From assembly GCF_000633395.1 (NCBI RefSeq), contig NZ_AYMU01000005.1, positions 310,001 to 374,000 on the forward strand: a stretch of DNA of 64,000 nt, read 5' to 3'. This DNA is from Pseudomonas sp. PH1b. Its GTDB lineage: Bacteria; Pseudomonadota; Gammaproteobacteria; Pseudomonadales; Pseudomonadaceae. The position numbers and the translations under genes are program-made. Of the stretch, positions 8,561 through 16,336 are shown piece by piece (position 1 is the first letter of the stretch; every line of letters begins with the position of its first letter). The notes under the pieces were generated by a model. The model saw only the letters and a program-made list of their open reading frames with translations. It was not told where the DNA came from and ran no database searches.

Positions 8561-8966
8561 AACATTTGCCTCGCGACCGGACTGGTACCGGGGAGGCAAG
8601 TTACGTTGGAGCGTCAAGCCCTAGCGCAGCTTACCCGACCGCGGAGTCGAGTCCCGTCATTTTCAGGGTTTAATGCCTGGCTCTGCGCAGCGGCAGCGAC
8701 CAGACAGCGTCTAGATACTGTGTCCATTGGCTTCTTTAGTGAGTTGAACAAGGGCCGGATTTACCGGCCCGCGCAATTTACTCAGGAGGGTCCCCCGAGT
8801 CAAGGCTAAATTGCCTTGAATCTTTATTTGGCGATGAAGTTTCAGCTGAGGTTCAGCTTAAGGGAAGAGTTCACTTGCGCGGGCGTGGCGGATATATAAG
8901 GGATATAACGAAAAAGTGCTCATGACGGAGGGGCGTCATGAGCACTGGATATAACTTCGCGGATTA
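8561..8966. other. Intergenic region, no gene seen
   Basis: About 400 bases without a credible gene. It holds an inverted repeat GGGCCGG/CCGGCCC (8752-8770), a second one TCAAGG/CCTTGA (about 8799-8819), the direct repeat TTTCAG-N5-GTTCAG at 8840-8856, and the terminator of the gene at 8967 (8915-8946). The promoter for the 8560 gene should lie here. Confidence 0.6.
8915..8946 (-). terminator. Rho-independent terminator of the 8967-9317 gene
   Basis: AGTGCTCATGACG (8915-8927) and CGTCATGAGCACT (8934-8946) form a perfect 13-bp stem with a 6-base loop. On the minus strand it is followed by a run of T (TTTTTCG), and it lies 20 bases past the stop codon. Confidence 0.88.
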
Positions 8967-9317
8967 TCAGTTCAGCAAGTGCCGGGATATATCCTTGTAA
9001 GTGTTGCTGTCGGTGGCGGCCATCAATTGCCGGCCATCCTTGAGGGTGCCGATGAAGGTCACTTCGTTTTCCGTGCCGGCCATCAGGTAGCCGGCGATTG
9101 CGCCCACCGGCCCCAACAGCATGGCACCGGCAATGCCATAGCCAAACGCGTCCTTGTTGGCGATGGGGCTTTCGGTTGCGATCTCCAGGCTCTTGAAGGC
9201 CGATGCCTTGATCTCGACGCCGGCGCTGTTGAGCACCGTCTTGAGCCTGAAGGTGCCATGCCGGTACTCACCGGCACCCTGCAGGAAATCGCCCGATAGA
9301 ACTTCAATGTTTGCCAT
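8967..9317 (-). CDS. Conserved hypothetical protein with glycine-rich hydrophobic segment
   Basis: 116 residues. Residues of about 1-55 form a beta-rich domain (MANIEVLSGDFLQGAGEYRHG), followed by a glycine-rich hydrophobic segment FGYGIAGAMLLGPVGAIAGYLMAG and a short strand region VTFIGTLKDGRQLMAATDSNTYKDI. The pattern of GPVGA-AG followed by VTF-x4-DGR is shared by a group of small bacterial proteins of unknown role. AAGGA lies 9 bases before the ATG. It is monocistronic with its own strong terminator. Confidence 0.75.
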   Translation of the reverse strand: MANIEVLSGDFLQGAGEYRHGTFRLKTVLNSAGVEIKASAFKSLEIATESPIANKDAFGYGIAGAMLLGPVGAIAGYLMAGTENEVTFIGTLKDGRQLMAATDSNTYKDISRHLLN

Positions 9318-9865
9318 GTTGAATCATCCTTATCCAAGCATAACGAGACGGACCATTGGGCCCCTGGTCAGCGGGGGCGTCAACGGGGTTGCGATGAAGG
9401 GTGCTACCGCCAGTCAGCGATCTTCATGTCCTGAGCCTCGGTCAGGATTCTGCGTTCAATGCTGATCCAGATCAGGGCTGTGAGAGTTTGTAGCAGGCGC
9501 TGGCGGCTGGACCCTGATGTTCCGACCAGTGGCGGGCGCAGCGGGCAGAAAATCGCGATGTTAAAAAATGTTAGATCGAAAAAGATCTTCACATAATCCG
9601 TTCATTGGTGGATGATCGTTCACAGCCAAAGCTCAACCTGATAACAACAGCAACAGGATGGCCAAGATGATCAATTCGCTCCTGCCTCTATCGGCACCTG
9701 TCCAGGGTGCCCTGCACCTTCCGGGCTTGCCGTCTGGCACGTCGCCTGTTGCCGCTGCCTGTTTTGCAATTGCCGGACCTGCAATCCGGATTTCCCTGTC
9801 CTGCCCGGTTCTTGCCTGGCGCCTGTCCGGCGCGGCACAGTCCTGGGCTATTTCTGGAGTCCCCC
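9318..9865 (+). other. Upstream region of the ltnD operon
   Basis: About 550 bases without a firmly supported gene. Near the left it has a 19-base dyad GACCATTGG/CCCCTGGTC (9351-9369). An A+T-rich stretch at about 9560-9630 (TTAAAAAATG, then CACATAAT) is the likely promoter area, with two GTTCA half-sites at about 9600 and 9618 that could serve a DeoR-type regulator. An A-rich motif at 9643-9655 is listed separately. A 71-codon frame from 9658 (or 9667) runs into the ltnD start and may be a leader frame. Confidence 0.5.
9643..9655 (+). promoter_or_regulatory. A-rich Hfq/Crc-type (CA) motif before the ltnD operon
   Basis: AACAACAGCAACA, close to the AANAANAA consensus bound by Hfq with Crc in Pseudomonas, followed directly by AGG and a start codon at 9658. 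Hfq/Crc binding at such motifs blocks translation when preferred carbon sources are present. The match is by eye. Confidence 0.5.
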
Positions 9866-10771
9866 ATGAATAACAACAATGTCGGCGTCATCGGTCTTGG
9901 CGCCATGGGCCTGGGCATCGCCCGTTCGCTGTTGCGCAGCGGGTTCAAGGTGCACGCCTGCGACGTCCGTGCGGCGGTCACCGAGCAGTTCGCTGCCGAA
10001 GGTGGAGTGGCCTGCGCCTCGGCGGCGCAACTGGCGGGCGAGTGCGATGTGATCATCAGCGTGGTGGTCAACGCCGAGCAGACCGAAAGCGTGCTGTTCG
10101 GCGAGGGCGGGGCGGCAGCGGCACTGCGCCCCGGCAGCCTGGTGATCGGCTGCGCCACCGTGGCCCCGACCTACGCCGTGGACCTGGGCCAGCGCCTGGA
10201 AGGCCTGGGCCTGCTCTACCTGGATGCGCCGATCTCCGGAGGGGCGGCCAAGGCTGCCGCCGGCGAGATGACCATGATGACCTCCGGCCCGGCCGCCGCC
10301 TACGCCAAGGCCGAAGCCATCCTCGCCGGCATGGCCGGCAAGGTCTACCGCCTGGGGGATGCTCACGGCCTGGGCTCCAAGGTCAAGATCATCAACCAGC
10401 TGCTGGCCGGGGTGCACATTGCCGCGTCTGCCGAAGCCATGGCCCTGGGCCTGCGCGAAGGGGTGGATGCCGACGCCCTGTACGAGGTGATCACCCACAG
10501 CGCCGGCAACTCCTGGATGTTCGAGAACCGCGTGCCCCATATCCTCAAGGCCGACTACACGCCACTGTCGGCAGTGGACATTTTCGTCAAGGACCTGGGC
10601 CTGGTGCTGGATACTGCCCGGGCCAGCAAATTCCCCCTGCCGTTGTCGGCCACCGCGCACCAGATGTTCATGCAGGCCTCCAGTGCCGGTTTTGGCCGTG
10701 AGGACGACTCGGCAGTGATCAAGATCTTCCCGGGTATCGAGTTGCCCGTGGCCAAGCCCGATGCCGTTTGA
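9866..10771 (+). CDS. ltnD: L-threonate dehydrogenase (NAD+)
   Basis: 301 residues of the 3-hydroxyisobutyrate dehydrogenase superfamily. NAD site GVIGLGAMGLGIARSLL near residues 6-22, substrate motif DAPISGGAAKAAAGEMTMM and the catalytic-lysine region GSKVKIINQLLAG. It oxidises L-threonate (or D-erythronate epimers) at C2 to 2-oxo-tetronate. GGAG lies 6 bases before the ATG. A longer in-frame opening upstream is not needed. The assignment rests on the neighbours: kinase, aldolase-like decarboxylase, GntP permease and isomerase follow in the order of E. coli ygbJKLMN. Confidence 0.92.
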   Translation: MNNNNVGVIGLGAMGLGIARSLLRSGFKVHACDVRAAVTEQFAAEGGVACASAAQLAGECDVIISVVVNAEQTESVLFGEGGAAAALRPGSLVIGCATVAPTYAVDLGQRLEGLGLLYLDAPISGGAAKAAAGEMTMMTSGPAAAYAKAEAILAGMAGKVYRLGDAHGLGSKVKIINQLLAGVHIAASAEAMALGLREGVDADALYEVITHSAGNSWMFENRVPHILKADYTPLSAVDIFVKDLGLVLDTARASKFPLPLSATAHQMFMQASSAGFGREDDSAVIKIFPGIELPVAKPDAV

Positions 10772-10781
10772 GGAGCCTGTG

Positions 10782-12074
10782 ATGAGCACTTCCAATCCGC
10801 GCCCGTTGCTGGGCTGCATCGCCGATGACTTCACCGGCGCCACCGACCTGGCCAACATGCTGGTGCGCGGCGGCATGCGCACGGTGCAGAGCATTGGCAT
10901 TCCCAGCGCCGAGGTTGCCGCTGGCCTGGACGCCGACGCGCTGGTGATCGCGCTGAAATCCCGCACCACCCCGGTGGGCGAGGCGGTGGCCGAATCCCTG
11001 GCGGCGCTGCAATGGCTGCGGGAGCAGGGCTGCGAGCAGATCTTCTTCAAGTACTGCTCGACCTTCGACTCCACCGCGGCGGGCAATATCGGCCAGGTCA
11101 GCGAAGCGTTGCTCAAGGCCCTGGGAGGCGACTTCACCCTGGCCTGCCCGGCGTTTCCGGAAAATGGCCGGACGATTTTCCGCGGCCACCTGTTTGTCCA
11201 GGATCAACTGCTCAATGAATCGGGCATGCAGCATCACCCGCTGACGCCGATGACCGACGCCAACCTGGTGCGCGTGCTGCAGGCGCAGACCACCCTGCCG
11301 GTGGGCCTGCTGCGCTATGACAGCGTGGCCCGGGGCGTGGACGCGGTGCGGGCGCAGATCGCCGAACTGCGGGGCAAGGGCATCGCCATGGCGATTGCCG
11401 ATGCGCTGTCCGACGCCGATCTCTACACCCTTGGCGCGGCCTGCGCCGACCTGCCGCTGTTGACTGGCGGTTCCGGGCTGGCCCTGGGCCTGCCGGAGAA
11501 CTTCCGTCGTGCCGGCAAGCTGCGGGACCTGGATGCCACGAGCCTGCCGCCGGTGGGCGGGGGCGAAGTGGTGCTGGCCGGCAGTGCCTCGGCGGCCACC
11601 AATGCCCAGGTGGACGCCTGGCTTGAGGCCGAGCGTCCGGCCTGGCGCGTCGATCCCTTGGCCCTGGCGGCGGGGGAACCGGTGGTGGCCCAGGCCCTGG
11701 CCTTTGTCCAGGAGCAGCAGGACACCGTGCTGATCTACGCCACCAGCACCCCGGAGCAGGTCAAGGCGGTGCAGCGCCAGTTGGGCGTCGAGCGCGCTGG
11801 TGCCTTGGTGGAGAACGCCCTGGGCGAGATCGCCCGGGGCCTGCGGGACAACGGCGTACGGCGTTTTGTGGTGGCCGGCGGCGAAACCTCCGGGGCGGTG
11901 GTCAAGGCCTTGGGGGTGCGGCTGTTGCAGATCGGTGCACAGATCGATCCCGGGGTGCCGGCCACGGTCAGCAGCGGCGGCGAGCCCCTGGCCCTGGCCT
12001 TGAAGTCCGGCAATTTCGGTGGGCGCGACTTTTTCGCCAAGGCCCTGGGCCAACTGGCCGGAGGTCAGCCATGA
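10782..12074 (+). CDS. otnK: 3-oxo-tetronate 4-kinase
   Basis: 430 residues of the four-carbon acid sugar kinase family (formerly DUF1537). N-terminal motif GCIADDFTGATDLANMLVRGGM binds the sugar acid, and the C-terminal domain has VAGGETSGAVVKALG and SGNFGGRDFF for nucleotide binding. It phosphorylates 3-oxo-tetronate at C4. GAGGAG lies 6 bases before the ATG at 10782. An ATG at 10761 overlapping ltnD is in frame but lacks a site. Ends in a 4-base ATGA overlap with otnC. Confidence 0.93.
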   Translation: MSTSNPRPLLGCIADDFTGATDLANMLVRGGMRTVQSIGIPSAEVAAGLDADALVIALKSRTTPVGEAVAESLAALQWLREQGCEQIFFKYCSTFDSTAAGNIGQVSEALLKALGGDFTLACPAFPENGRTIFRGHLFVQDQLLNESGMQHHPLTPMTDANLVRVLQAQTTLPVGLLRYDSVARGVDAVRAQIAELRGKGIAMAIADALSDADLYTLGAACADLPLLTGGSGLALGLPENFRRAGKLRDLDATSLPPVGGGEVVLAGSASAATNAQVDAWLEAERPAWRVDPLALAAGEPVVAQALAFVQEQQDTVLIYATSTPEQVKAVQRQLGVERAGALVENALGEIARGLRDNGVRRFVVAGGETSGAVVKALGVRLLQIGAQIDPGVPATVSSGGEPLALALKSGNFGGRDFFAKALGQLAGGQP

Positions 12075-12709
12075 GCCGCGAAAGCGCCCTGCGCGAGGAA
12101 ATCTGCGACGTCGGCCGCAGCCTCTATCAGCGCGGCTACACCGTGGGCAGCGCCGGCAACATCAGCGCCCGGCTCGACGATGGCTGGCTGATCACCCCCA
12201 CCGATGTCTGCCTGGGGCGCCTCGATCCGGCGGCCATTGCCAAGGTCAACCTGGCGGGGGAGTGGGTCAGTGGCGATAAGCCGTCCAAGACCCTGGCCCT
12301 GCATCGCCAGGTGTATGACCGCAATCCCGGCGTGGGCGGGGTGGTGCACACCCATTCCACCCACCTGGTGGCATTGACCCTGGCCGGGGTCTGGCGCGAC
12401 GACGACATCCTGCCGCCGCTGACCCCGTATCAGGTGATGAAGGTCGGGCACATTCCATTGATCGGCTACCAGCGTCCGGGTTCGCCCAAGGTCGCCGAAC
12501 AGGTGGCGCTACTGGCCAACCGCGTACGCGGCGTAATGCTCGAACGCCTGGGCCCGGTGGTCTGGGAAAGCAGCGTGTCCAAGGCCAGTTATGCCCTGGA
12601 GGAACTGGAGGAAACCGCGCGCCTGTGGCTGATGAGCCAGCCGCGTCCGGAGCCCCTGGATCAGTACGCCCTGGATGAACTGCGGGATGCGTTCGGCGCC
12701 GCCTGGTAA
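12071..12709 (+). CDS. otnC: 3-oxo-tetronate 4-phosphate decarboxylase (class II aldolase fold)
   Basis: 212 residues of the AraD/FucA class II aldolase family. GSAGNISARLDDG is the phosphate-binding loop, and VVHTHSTHLVALT carries the zinc-binding histidines; a further metal ligand is expected in HIPLIGYQRPGSP. The enzyme decarboxylates 3-oxo-tetronate 4-phosphate to dihydroxyacetone phosphate, which enters glycolysis. Overlaps otnK by four bases, so the two are translationally coupled. Confidence 0.92.
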   Translation: MSRESALREEICDVGRSLYQRGYTVGSAGNISARLDDGWLITPTDVCLGRLDPAAIAKVNLAGEWVSGDKPSKTLALHRQVYDRNPGVGGVVHTHSTHLVALTLAGVWRDDDILPPLTPYQVMKVGHIPLIGYQRPGSPKVAEQVALLANRVRGVMLERLGPVVWESSVSKASYALEELEETARLWLMSQPRPEPLDQYALDELRDAFGAAW

Positions 12710-12729
12710 TCACTGACAACGCTTCACGT

Positions 12730-12776
12730 CAAGCCGCCCCCGGGAGCGCCATCGCGCTCTCGCGGGGAGCGGCTTG
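12730..12776. repeat. Large imperfect stem-loop, REP-like, between otnC and gntP
   Basis: CAAGCCGC...GGGAGCGC pairs with GCGCTCTC...GCGGCTTG around a CATC loop, giving a stem of about 20 bp with a few mismatches. The right arm GAGCGGCTTGCCGG resembles a REP half. No T-run follows. It may stabilise the upstream mRNA or reduce read-through into gntP. Confidence 0.6.
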
Positions 12777-12785
12777 CCGGTAAAA

Positions 12786-12798
12786 AACAATAACAACA
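12786..12798 (+). promoter_or_regulatory. Tandem A-rich Hfq/Crc-type motif before gntP
   Basis: AACAATAACAACA is a perfect run of overlapping AANAANAA triplets, followed by GG and an ATG at 12811. It closely resembles the Hfq/Crc site known in the amiE leader of P. aeruginosa. Expected to mediate catabolite repression of the permease. Confidence 0.6.
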
Positions 12799-12810
12799 GG
12801 ACATCCCGAG

Positions 12811-12891
12811 ATGAATGACTGCACAGGCTTTACGGGTTCCAGCACGCTCTGCCACTTACGCCAGCAACCTTGTGGGGGGCTTTCGCTATGA
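12811..12891 (+). CDS. Candidate 26-aa leader peptide coupled to gntP
   Basis: A short frame starting MNDCTGFTGSS just after the A-rich motif. Its TGA (12889-12891) overlaps the ATG of gntP (12888-12890). AGGA lies about 9 bases upstream. If translated, it could couple Hfq/Crc repression of its start site to gntP translation. No homologue is known to me, and it may be a chance frame. Confidence 0.35.
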   Translation: MNDCTGFTGSSTLCHLRQQPCGGLSL

Positions 12892-14351
12892 GCCCGCTGA
12901 TTCTGATGATCACCGCCGGGGCCGGCATCGCCCTGTTGCTGTTCCTGGTGCTCAAGTACAAGTTCCAACCCTTTGTCGCCCTGATGCTGGTGAGCATCCT
13001 GGTGGCCCTGGTGGCCGGGGTGAAACCGGCGGACCTGGTGGCCACCATCGAAGGCGGCATGGGCAAGACCCTTGGCCACATCGCCATCATCATTGCCCTG
13101 GGCGCCATGATCGGGCGCATCATCGAACTGTCCGGGGGCGCCGAGGCCCTGGCCAAGACCCTGATCGAGCGCTTCGGCAACCGCCGCACGCCCCTGGCCC
13201 TGACCATCGCCGGCTTCATCATCGGCGTGCCGGTGTTCTTCGAAGTCGGGGTGATCATCCTCATGCCCCTGGCCTACGGCGTGGCCCGCAGTGCGCGCAA
13301 GCCGCTGCTGGTGTTCGCCTTGCCGATGTGCGCCGCGCTGCTCACCGTGCACGCCTTCCTGCCGCCCCACCCGGGCGCGGTGGCGGCGGCCAGCCAACTG
13401 GGCGCGGACCTGGGCCGGGTGCTGATGTTCGGCCTGCCGCTGACCGCGCTGCTGTGCTACGTCGGCTACCGTGTGGCAGGGCGCATGACCCGGCGCAACT
13501 ACCCGATGACCGACGACATCCGCGCCGAAGTCTATGGCCCCCACGTCACCAATGAAGACCTGGCGGCCTGGAACAACGGCTCCGAGCAACCGGCCAGCCC
13601 GCAGGCGGTGGCCGCCGTGGCGCACATGGGCCTGGAGGAATCCACCGGCAGCCTGGCGGCGAAACTGCCGCCGGCGCCACCCCCGGGGTTCGGCCTGATC
13701 GTCAGCCTGATCCTGCTGCCCATCGTGCTGATCCTGCTGGGCACCCTGGCCACCTCCCTGTTGCCACTGGAGTCCACCTTGCGTGGGGTGCTGACCGTAC
13801 TCGGCGCGCCGCTGGTGGCGCTGCTGCTGGACACCTTGCTCTGTGCCTGGCTGCTGGGCTCACGCCGCGGCTGGAGCCGCAGCCAGGTCTCCGACGTGAT
13901 CGGCTCGGCCTTGCCCGGGGTGGCCATGGTGATCCTGATCGCCGGGGCCGGCGGAGTGTTCGGCAAGGTGCTGGTGGACACCGGCATCGGTGCGGTGGTC
14001 TCCGACATGCTGCGCACCACCGGCCTGCCGGTACTGGCCCTGGGCTTTCTGCTGACCATGTTGCTGCGCGCCGTACAGGGCTCCACCACCGTGGCCCTGG
14101 TGACCACCGCCGGGATCATCGCGCCGCTGATCGCCACCCTCAACCTGAGCCCCAACCACATGGCCCTGCTGTGCCTGGCCATGGGCGGTGGCGGGCTGGC
14201 GATGTCCCATATCAACGACGCCGGGTACTGGATCTTCACCAAGCTGGCCGGGCTCAACGTCGCGGATGGCCTGCGCACCTGGACCGTGATCACCACCTTG
14301 CTCGGCACCTTGGGGTTCTGTATTACCCTGCTGATCTGGCCGTTTGTCTGA
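12888..14351 (+). CDS. GntP-family gluconate/sugar-acid:H+ symporter
   Basis: 487 residues with about 12-14 hydrophobic segments. GntP-family features include KPADLVATIEGGMGKTLGHIAIIIALGAMIG, FFEVGVIILMPLAYGVAR, HAFLPPHPGAVAAA and SHINDAGYWIF. It would import L-threonate, D-erythronate or a related four-carbon acid; it corresponds to YgbN of E. coli. I take the ATG at 12888 after a G-rich stretch; a TTG at 12870 is in frame. It lies between otnC and otnI as in enterobacteria. Confidence 0.92.
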   Translation: MSPLILMITAGAGIALLLFLVLKYKFQPFVALMLVSILVALVAGVKPADLVATIEGGMGKTLGHIAIIIALGAMIGRIIELSGGAEALAKTLIERFGNRRTPLALTIAGFIIGVPVFFEVGVIILMPLAYGVARSARKPLLVFALPMCAALLTVHAFLPPHPGAVAAASQLGADLGRVLMFGLPLTALLCYVGYRVAGRMTRRNYPMTDDIRAEVYGPHVTNEDLAAWNNGSEQPASPQAVAAVAHMGLEESTGSLAAKLPPAPPPGFGLIVSLILLPIVLILLGTLATSLLPLESTLRGVLTVLGAPLVALLLDTLLCAWLLGSRRGWSRSQVSDVIGSALPGVAMVILIAGAGGVFGKVLVDTGIGAVVSDMLRTTGLPVLALGFLLTMLLRAVQGSTTVALVTTAGIIAPLIATLNLSPNHMALLCLAMGGGGLAMSHINDAGYWIFTKLAGLNVADGLRTWTVITTLLGTLGFCITLLIWPFV

Positions 14352-14372
14352 CCTTTTGTCCCTGGAGTTCCC

Positions 14373-15155
14373 ATGCCTCGTTTTGCTGCCAACCTCAGCA
14401 TGCTCTACCCGGAACATGCCTTTCTCGATCGTTTCGCGGCCGCCGCGGCCGATGGCTTCACCGCTGTGGAGTACCTGTTTCCCTACGACTACAGCCCCCA
14501 GGAACTGAAGCAGCGTCTGGACGACCACGGCCTACAGCAGGCCCTGTTCAACGCCCCGCCCGGTGACTGGGCGGCGGGGGAGCGGGGCATCGTTTCCCTG
14601 CCCGGGCGCGAGCAGGAGTTTCGCCAGGGGTTCGACAAGGCCCTGGAGTACGCCGCAGTGCTGGGCAACTCGCGGGTCCACGTGATGGCCGGCCTGCTGC
14701 CCTCGGAAAGCGCCCGCGCCCGCCATCACGGGGTGTACCTGGAGAACCTGGCCCACGCCACGGCCCAGGCGGCCAAGGCCGGAGTCACGGTGCTGCTGGA
14801 GCCGATCAACACCCGGGACATGCCGGGCTTCTTCCTCAATCGCCAGGACCAGGCTCAGGCCATCTGCAAGGAAGTCGGCGCCGTCAACCTCAAGGTGCAG
14901 TTCGACTGCTACCACTGCCAGATCGTCGAGGGCGACCTGGCGGTGAAGCTGCGTCGCGACCTGGCCGGCATCGGCCATATCCAGATCGCCGGGGTGCCGG
15001 ATCGCCACGAGCCGGACCTGGGCGAGCTGAACTATCCCTACCTGTTCCAACTGATGGACGAGCTGGGCTACGACGGCTGGGTCGGTTGCGAATACCGCCC
15101 CCGTGGCGACACCTCCGCCGGCCTGCAATGGCTGCGGGACTGGCAGGCGCGCTAA
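14373..15155 (+). CDS. otnI: 2-oxo-tetronate isomerase (hydroxypyruvate isomerase family)
   Basis: 260 residues, a xylose-isomerase-like TIM barrel. Starts [21 protein letters not shown]; metal and substrate residues lie in [15 protein letters not shown] (Glu), [14 protein letters not shown] (Asp/His) and WVGCEYRP (Glu). It converts 2-oxo-tetronate made by LtnD into 3-oxo-tetronate for OtnK. GGAG precedes the start. Hydroxypyruvate isomerase Hyi is a close relative, but the gene order fixes the role. Confidence 0.92.
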   Translation: MPRFAANLSMLYPEHAFLDRFAAAAADGFTAVEYLFPYDYSPQELKQRLDDHGLQQALFNAPPGDWAAGERGIVSLPGREQEFRQGFDKALEYAAVLGNSRVHVMAGLLPSESARARHHGVYLENLAHATAQAAKAGVTVLLEPINTRDMPGFFLNRQDQAQAICKEVGAVNLKVQFDCYHCQIVEGDLAVKLRRDLAGIGHIQIAGVPDRHEPDLGELNYPYLFQLMDELGYDGWVGCEYRPRGDTSAGLQWLRDWQAR

Positions 15156-15165
15156 GCGGCTGCTG

Positions 15166-15191
15166 CCCCTTGGCGCCTGCCGCGCCAGGGG
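15166..15191 (+). terminator. Possible terminator hairpin after otnI
   Basis: CCCCTTGGCGC and GCGCCAGGGG pair with one bulged base and a 5-base loop just past the otnI stop. No T-run follows, so it may only attenuate. Confidence 0.45.
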
Positions 15192-15202
15192 GCCTCTCCC
15201 AT

Positions 15203-15210
15203 AACAACAA
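15203..15210 (+). promoter_or_regulatory. Hfq/Crc-type motif before the alpha/beta-hydrolase
   Basis: AACAACAA matches AANAANAA exactly and lies immediately before the CAGGAG ribosome site of the gene at 15227. It suggests that this gene shares catabolite repression with the sugar-acid operon. Confidence 0.5.
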
Positions 15211-15226
15211 GCACAGGAGTTTTCCC

Positions 15227-16294
15227 ATGCAGCGTTTTGCCTGCCGGGCCGCGCTCGGCCTGATTTTGTCCCTGGGCGGTATGGCGCTGGCCACGGCCGC
15301 GAGCTTGCCGCCGGCCACCGAGGGTGATTGGCTGGCACCGCAGTTCACCTTTCACAACGGTGAGCAGTTGGCCAACCTGAAGCTGCACTACATCACCCTG
15401 GGGGACCCCAAGCATCCGGCGATCCTCTATCTGCATGGCACCTACCGGCCGGCCAGCGACCTGCTGAGCAAGGATTTTGGCGGTGAACTGTTCGGCCCCG
15501 GGCAACCCCTGGATGCCAGCAAGTACTACATCATCGCCACCGACGGCATCGGCGTCGGCCAGTCGAGCAAGCCTTCGGACGGCCTGCGGGCACGCTTTCC
15601 CCAGTACAACTACGAGGACATGGTCCAGGCCCAGTACCGGCTGCTGACCGAAGGGCTGGGGGTCAAGCACCTGCGGCTGATCATCGGCAATTCCATGGGC
15701 GGCATGCAGACCTGGATCTGGGGCCAGAAGTGGCCGCAGATGATGGACGCCCTGGTGCCCATGGCTTCCCAGCCCGGGGAAATGTCCTCGCGCAACTGGA
15801 TGATGCGCCGCCTGCTGGTGGAGTCGATCAAGCAGGATCCGGCCTGGGAGCAGGGCAACTACCGGCAACAGCCGCCGTCCCTGCGCCTGGCCAATGCGCT
15901 GTTCGCCACCGGCACCAGCGGCGGCACCCTGGCCTATCAGGCCCTGGCGCCGACCCGGGCCCAGGCCGACCAATTGGTGGAGGAGCGCCTCAAGGCCAGC
16001 CAGAACGCCGATGCCAATGACTTCATCTACCAGTGGCAGTCTTCGGCGGACTACAACGCCGCGCCGGGGCTGGGCAAGATCCAGGCACCAGTGCTGGTGA
16101 TCAACGCCGCGGATGACGAGCGCAACCCGCCGGAAACCGGCACCCTGCAAGCGGCGCTGAAACAGGTGAAAGATGCCCGCCTGCTGCTGATTCCCGCCAG
16201 CGCCGAGACCCGTGGCCACGGCACCACCGGCATGGCTCGGTTCTACGCCCGTGAACTGGGGCAGTTCATGGCCGAGACCGAACCAGGCCGCTAG
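15227..16294 (+). CDS. Secreted alpha/beta-hydrolase related to homoserine O-acetyltransferases
   Basis: 355 residues. A signal peptide MQRFACRAALGLILSLGGMALATAAS precedes a MetX-like hydrolase fold. The nucleophile elbow is GNSMGG (Ser near 156), with Asp in NAADDERNPPE (near 296) and His in RGHGTTG (near 331). A periplasmic location argues against a biosynthetic acetyltransferase, so it probably hydrolyses an ester or lactone. It follows otnI by about 70 bases with its own A-rich motif and may feed acids to the threonate pathway; that is inference. Confidence 0.85.
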   Translation: MQRFACRAALGLILSLGGMALATAASLPPATEGDWLAPQFTFHNGEQLANLKLHYITLGDPKHPAILYLHGTYRPASDLLSKDFGGELFGPGQPLDASKYYIIATDGIGVGQSSKPSDGLRARFPQYNYEDMVQAQYRLLTEGLGVKHLRLIIGNSMGGMQTWIWGQKWPQMMDALVPMASQPGEMSSRNWMMRRLLVESIKQDPAWEQGNYRQQPPSLRLANALFATGTSGGTLAYQALAPTRAQADQLVEERLKASQNADANDFIYQWQSSADYNAAPGLGKIQAPVLVINAADDERNPPETGTLQAALKQVKDARLLLIPASAETRGHGTTGMARFYARELGQFMAETEPGR

Positions 16295-16306
16295 TGGCCG
16301 ACGGAG

Positions 16307-16326
16307 GCCCCTCGCCTCAGGGGGGC
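16307..16326. terminator. Hairpin between convergent hydrolase and deoR-type genes
   Basis: GCCCCT and AGGGG(G)GC pair around a 6-base loop in the 42-base gap between convergent genes. It is likely to act in both directions, though without a clear T-run. Confidence 0.5.
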
Positions 16327-16336
16327 TATCGCTGAC

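Noticed and set aside
8752..8770. GGGCCGG/CCGGCCC hairpin as a terminator
   Set aside because: No gene ends just before it on either strand and no T-run follows; left as an unexplained inverted repeat.
9404..9592. 62-codon minus-strand frame
   Set aside because: No ribosome site and no protein-like composition; it lies in the likely promoter area of the ltnD operon.
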